A DNA stretch of 64,000 nucleotides from Occallatibacter riparius. Lineage in GTDB: Bacteria; Acidobacteriota; Terriglobia; Terriglobales; Acidobacteriaceae. Numbering within the stretch: the stretch's first letter is position 1; each line of letters starts with the position of its first letter. The notes under the pieces are model-generated. The model was not told the origin of the DNA. It did no database searches and saw only the letters and a program-made list of their open reading frames with translations. A program made the position numbers and the translations under genes. Location of the stretch: positions 2,728,001 to 2,792,000 of the forward strand of contig NZ_CP093313.1 of NCBI RefSeq assembly GCF_025264625.1. The letters run 5' to 3'. This document shows, in pieces, positions 61,633 through 64,000 of this stretch.

Positions 61633-62250
61633 TTAATGCGGCTGGTCGATTTTTACGTTGGTGAAGGTGGCGGTGGCGAGGCCGTCCTCATCGTGTGCGC
61701 AGAACCCAAGGCCCACGTAAACTTCGGCCGTCATTGGTACCCGGTAGCTGGCGAAGGGGTGGTCGAACCTGCCCTTCGGCCCTTGTGCGTAGGCGGTGAA
61801 GATGTCGCCTTTGCGCTCCAGGCGGAGGGTATTGAAAAAGCGCCTGGGAGCGGTCGAATCGCGGGTGAGGCCGCCTGAGTTCTCACGCCACTGGAGCGCC
61901 ACGTGGCCATCACGGTGGATGGCCACGTCGGCATAGGCGGAATCCGGGGCGAGGGACTGGCGGACGATCAGTACGGCTTTGGCCAGTGGTGTCGATCCGA
62001 TCTCGCCGGGGTAGATGTCGGCAGTGATGGTGATGTCGCCCGACAGCCTGATCCAGGTGAGGTGGAAGTCATCGGAAGTAGACCACATATCGGCGCCGCC
62101 GCCGGTGAGGTAATACGACCTGGTGACCGGGTCATACCGGTCGTTGCCGGGCTCCGTTTTGCCGATGTCGGTGGAGCCGGTGAAGAGGCCTTTCTGCGAT
62201 TGAGCGGAGGCGGCCGCGGCTAGAGCAAGGAGCAGAGCTAGGGCTTTCAT
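61633..62250 (-). CDS. Secreted DUF1349-family (concanavalin-like) protein
   Basis: 205 residues from the ATG at 62248-62250, opening a signal peptide (MKALALLLALAAAASA). A beta-sandwich pattern follows: YYLTGGGADMWSTSDDFHLT, GDITITADIYPGEIGSTPLA, KAVLIVRQSLAPDSAYADVA, VYVGLGFCAHDEDGLATATF, as in DUF1349 carbohydrate-binding-like domains. Likely binds or modifies glycans outside the cytoplasm. Confidence 0.8.
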   Translation of the reverse strand: MKALALLLALAAAASAQSQKGLFTGSTDIGKTEPGNDRYDPVTRSYYLTGGGADMWSTSDDFHLTWIRLSGDITITADIYPGEIGSTPLAKAVLIVRQSLAPDSAYADVAIHRDGHVALQWRENSGGLTRDSTAPRRFFNTLRLERKGDIFTAYAQGPKGRFDHPFASYRVPMTAEVYVGLGFCAHDEDGLATATFTNVKIDQPH

Positions 62251-62324
62251 GGGTTTGGAGACACTATACAGCTGGTAGGTGGAAGCCGGTAGCCGGTAGC
62301 TTTCTAATCGAGGAACTACAATTT

Positions 62325-63101
62325 GTGGCAATGAAATGGATTGTGGCTTTGATTGCTTTCGCGTCCGCTTGGGCGTTTCCCGCACACGCGCAGACGACAC
62401 AGCAGCTTAGCGAAGGCTGTGTGGAAACTGTTGGACAGAACAAGGTCAACGCGTTTCTTGCCTTCGATGCTGATTTGCGTGCTGCGCTGACTAAGGGCGA
62501 TGCGGCGGCAGTAAGTATGTTGATCGAATATCCGCTGCGCGTGAATGAAGCGCCGGGGAGCGGGTTGTTGATCGAGGATCCAGGAGCGCTAGTCCGTCAC
62601 TTTCATGAGGTCTTTCCAGAAAGAGTCATAAAGGCGGTGATGGAGCACGATCTGTTTTGTATTCACGGCGGCATCCTGTATGGCAACGGCGAGGTACAGG
62701 TGCATGTGATGAAGTCCGGGTTTGGTGTGGGAACCGTAAACGTGGAATCGCCTGAGACTGCGAAGGCATCTCAGTTCGCGCCTGTGTTTGTTTGCCGGAC
62801 GGAGAAGCATAGCGTGCTAGTCGAGCGGGGACCTCGGCAGAGTGTGCGGTATCGCTCCTGGAACTCCGGGCATTCAGTTCTTGGCAAGCCGGATCTGGAG
62901 ATTGCATCCGGGAAAGGCGAAGTCCACGGGACGTGGCCGTGCACTTATTCGGAATGGACCTTCAAGAACGGGAAGGCTACTTACACGGTCAGTGGACTCG
63001 GGTGTTTCCCTGATTCGAATCAGCCTCCGGAGAACGCGAGAGGGCAACTGAGCGTCAAGGTGGAGGGGCAGAAGGACGTGGTTTCACGGTGGTGCTACTG
63101 A
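62325..63101 (+). CDS. Secreted hypothetical protein with paired cysteines
   Basis: 258 residues. GTG 62325 (AGGA 11 bases upstream) or ATG 62331. Signal peptide (IVALIAFASAWAFPAHA), an NTF2-like middle (FLAFDADLRAALTKGDAAAV; VRHFHEVFPERVIKAVMEHD; CIHGGILYGNGEVQVHV) and a C-terminal Cys-containing region (C-x-x-x-x-WTF, GLGCFPDS, WCY). Function unknown. Divergent from the DUF1349 gene. Confidence 0.7.
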   Translation: MAMKWIVALIAFASAWAFPAHAQTTQQLSEGCVETVGQNKVNAFLAFDADLRAALTKGDAAAVSMLIEYPLRVNEAPGSGLLIEDPGALVRHFHEVFPERVIKAVMEHDLFCIHGGILYGNGEVQVHVMKSGFGVGTVNVESPETAKASQFAPVFVCRTEKHSVLVERGPRQSVRYRSWNSGHSVLGKPDLEIASGKGEVHGTWPCTYSEWTFKNGKATYTVSGLGCFPDSNQPPENARGQLSVKVEGQKDVVSRWCY

Positions 63102-63415
63102 GGTGCATTCGGCGGAAGAAGGTTGCGAGCGCCGTCCCTACGGGACTTCGAGGATATGAGTGAGGATGCGTTCCCCACGCTGAAGCGCGGGGCTAACGAC
63201 CGTTGCGCCTCCGGCGCGGTTGAGTGCGGCCTCGATCCTTTTTGGGCACCTTTGGGGGCTGGTTTTCCGCCCGTGCCGAGGGACCTTGGAAGCCAGCTCC
63301 TAACAGCAGATTCCCTGCGGGAATGACAGAAAGAAAAGCAAGGGTAAAAACTAATGCAAATGCGGGTCCTTCGCCTTTGGCTCAGGATGACAAGGTTGTG
63401 GTGAAGGGGCGTCTT
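63102..63415. repeat. Gene-free region made of dispersed hairpin repeats
   Basis: Contains GCGCC-TCC-GGCGC (about 63206-63218), ATTCCC-TGC-GGGAAT plus GACAG (63310-63329) and GCC-TTT-GGC within GGTCCTTCGCCTTTGGCTCAGG (63366-63387) followed by ATGACA. These resemble intergenic repeats I associate with acidobacterial genomes. No gene supported. Confidence 0.65.
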
Positions 63416-64000
63416 TTAATCGTAGGGGATTTCGATTTTGTCGCCGGGTAGGGGGACCTGGAGGTCGGGGCTGTATTCGCGCTTCTCGCCGGGGGAGAGG
63501 GGGTGGAGCTTGAAGAGGACGAGCTGGTTGCGTTCGGAGTGGTCCATGGCGGCGAATACGGCGACCTGCTCGAGCGAGTAGTGGATGTGGAGGTCTTCGA
63601 GGGTGCCGGGGTCGATGTCGTTCCAGGTGGCCCACCAGCCGGGTTGGTAGACGGGGAGCTTGTCGGAGAGGTCCTGGGTGCCGAAGTCATCGCAGAGGGA
63701 GGGGAGGTGGGTGATCATCGAGATCTCGTCGGCGCTGATGGAGACGAGCAGGCGATTGCCGTTGGGGTGCTGGTCGATGTAGCGGGTGAGGTTGCGGGCG
63801 GCATTGACGAAGGTGTATTCGGGATGGGCGAGGTACTGGGCGGTCGAGAGGGCGTTGAATGCGGTCGCGAGGGCCGTGGCGGCGACGATGGTGATGCCGG
63901 CCAGGCGCGGCCAACCTTCCCTCAGGGGCTGAAGCCCCGCCATTTGAAGCGGCTTTTCGGCACGACTGAAGTCGTGCCCCTTCAAGACCGAGCCAGGCGG
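63416..64000 (-). CDS. Membrane glycosyltransferase-like protein, partial (C-terminus)
   Basis: 195 residues; the gene continues beyond 64000. The remaining part has one hydrophobic helix (GITIVAATALATAFNAL) and a soluble tail (FVNAARNLTRYIDQHPNGNR; GWWATWNDIDPGTLEDLHIH) of the kind ending PMT/GT39-type polytopic glycosyltransferases. Near the edge, 63921-63983 encodes KGHDFSRAEKPLQMAGLQPL from two palindromic repeats (GGGGCTGAAGCCCC and GGCACGACTGAAGTCGTGCC), an in-frame insertion. Family call is tentative because most of the gene is missing. Confidence 0.55.
   Translation of the reverse strand, partial: PPGSVLKGHDFSRAEKPLQMAGLQPLREGWPRLAGITIVAATALATAFNALSTAQYLAHPEYTFVNAARNLTRYIDQHPNGNRLLVSISADEISMITHLPSLCDDFGTQDLSDKLPVYQPGWWATWNDIDPGTLEDLHIHYSLEQVAVFAAMDHSERNQLVLFKLHPLSPGEKREYSPDLQVPLPGDKIEIPYD

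Overview
The window reads as a chromosomal piece of an acidobacterium, most likely class Terriglobia (Acidobacteriaceae or relatives). This is inferred from the GC-rich coding sequence, the co-occurrence of a DmsE/PioB-type cytochrome cluster with a protease-propeptide/Ig-repeat giant protein, several hypothetical families that I associate with acidobacteria, and the dispersed short hairpin repeats. There is no rRNA, tRNA, insertion sequence, prophage or CRISPR array. One structured RNA (6S) is recognisable.

Layout. 1-5.1 kb: TMEM175-type channel (partial), DinB-fold protein, hybrid-sensor histidine kinase, TonB-type protein, DedA protein. 5.2-8.5 kb: two divergent GH13 enzymes (trehalose synthase-like and alpha-glucosidase-like). 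8.5-13.4 kb: small membrane and hypothetical genes, a Uma2 nuclease, and a hypothetical protein whose C-terminus is built from a 33-bp tandem array. 13.5-21.0 kb: housekeeping (ligA, rluD-type synthase, lgt) with a BNR protein and a von Willebrand protein. 21.2-31.3 kb: 6S RNA, a TlpA-like thioredoxin, zapA and a coiled-coil partner, pheT, a four-helix-bundle gene, pheS, mnmG and a P1 peptidase. 32.1-39.9 kb: an FNR-like regulator divergent from a cytochrome cluster (decaheme DmsE/MtrA type, PioB/MtrB-type barrel, three monoheme cytochromes, NapC-type multiheme quinol dehydrogenase), which looks like a complete inner-to-outer-membrane electron conduit. 40.4-49.3 kb: ECF sigma factor with a membrane partner, a 1641-residue degenerate sedolisin with Ig repeats, RNB ribonuclease, VOC protein. 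49.3-53.9 kb: an EspR-like regulator leading an NfeD/flotillin/DUF2059/PspA membrane-stress operon, with a tandem operator over its promoter. 54.5-64 kb: MscS channel, thiolase, LprI-like protein, divergent VKOR/DsbA pair, rpsT, Coa1-like protein, and the C-terminus of a probable glycosyltransferase.

The most distinctive sequence-level signal is a set of dispersed short repeats: triloop hairpins (GCACC-TGC-GGTGC plus TGCGGC-TTC-GCCGCA, with compensatory variants), AGTCAGC-type 8-mers, 9-mers around GGAGCTAGC, and (C/T)AGGGA(A/G) heptamers. Several have entered coding sequence in frame (mnmG, the regulator at 49.5 kb, the 11-12 kb protein, and the truncated gene at the right edge).
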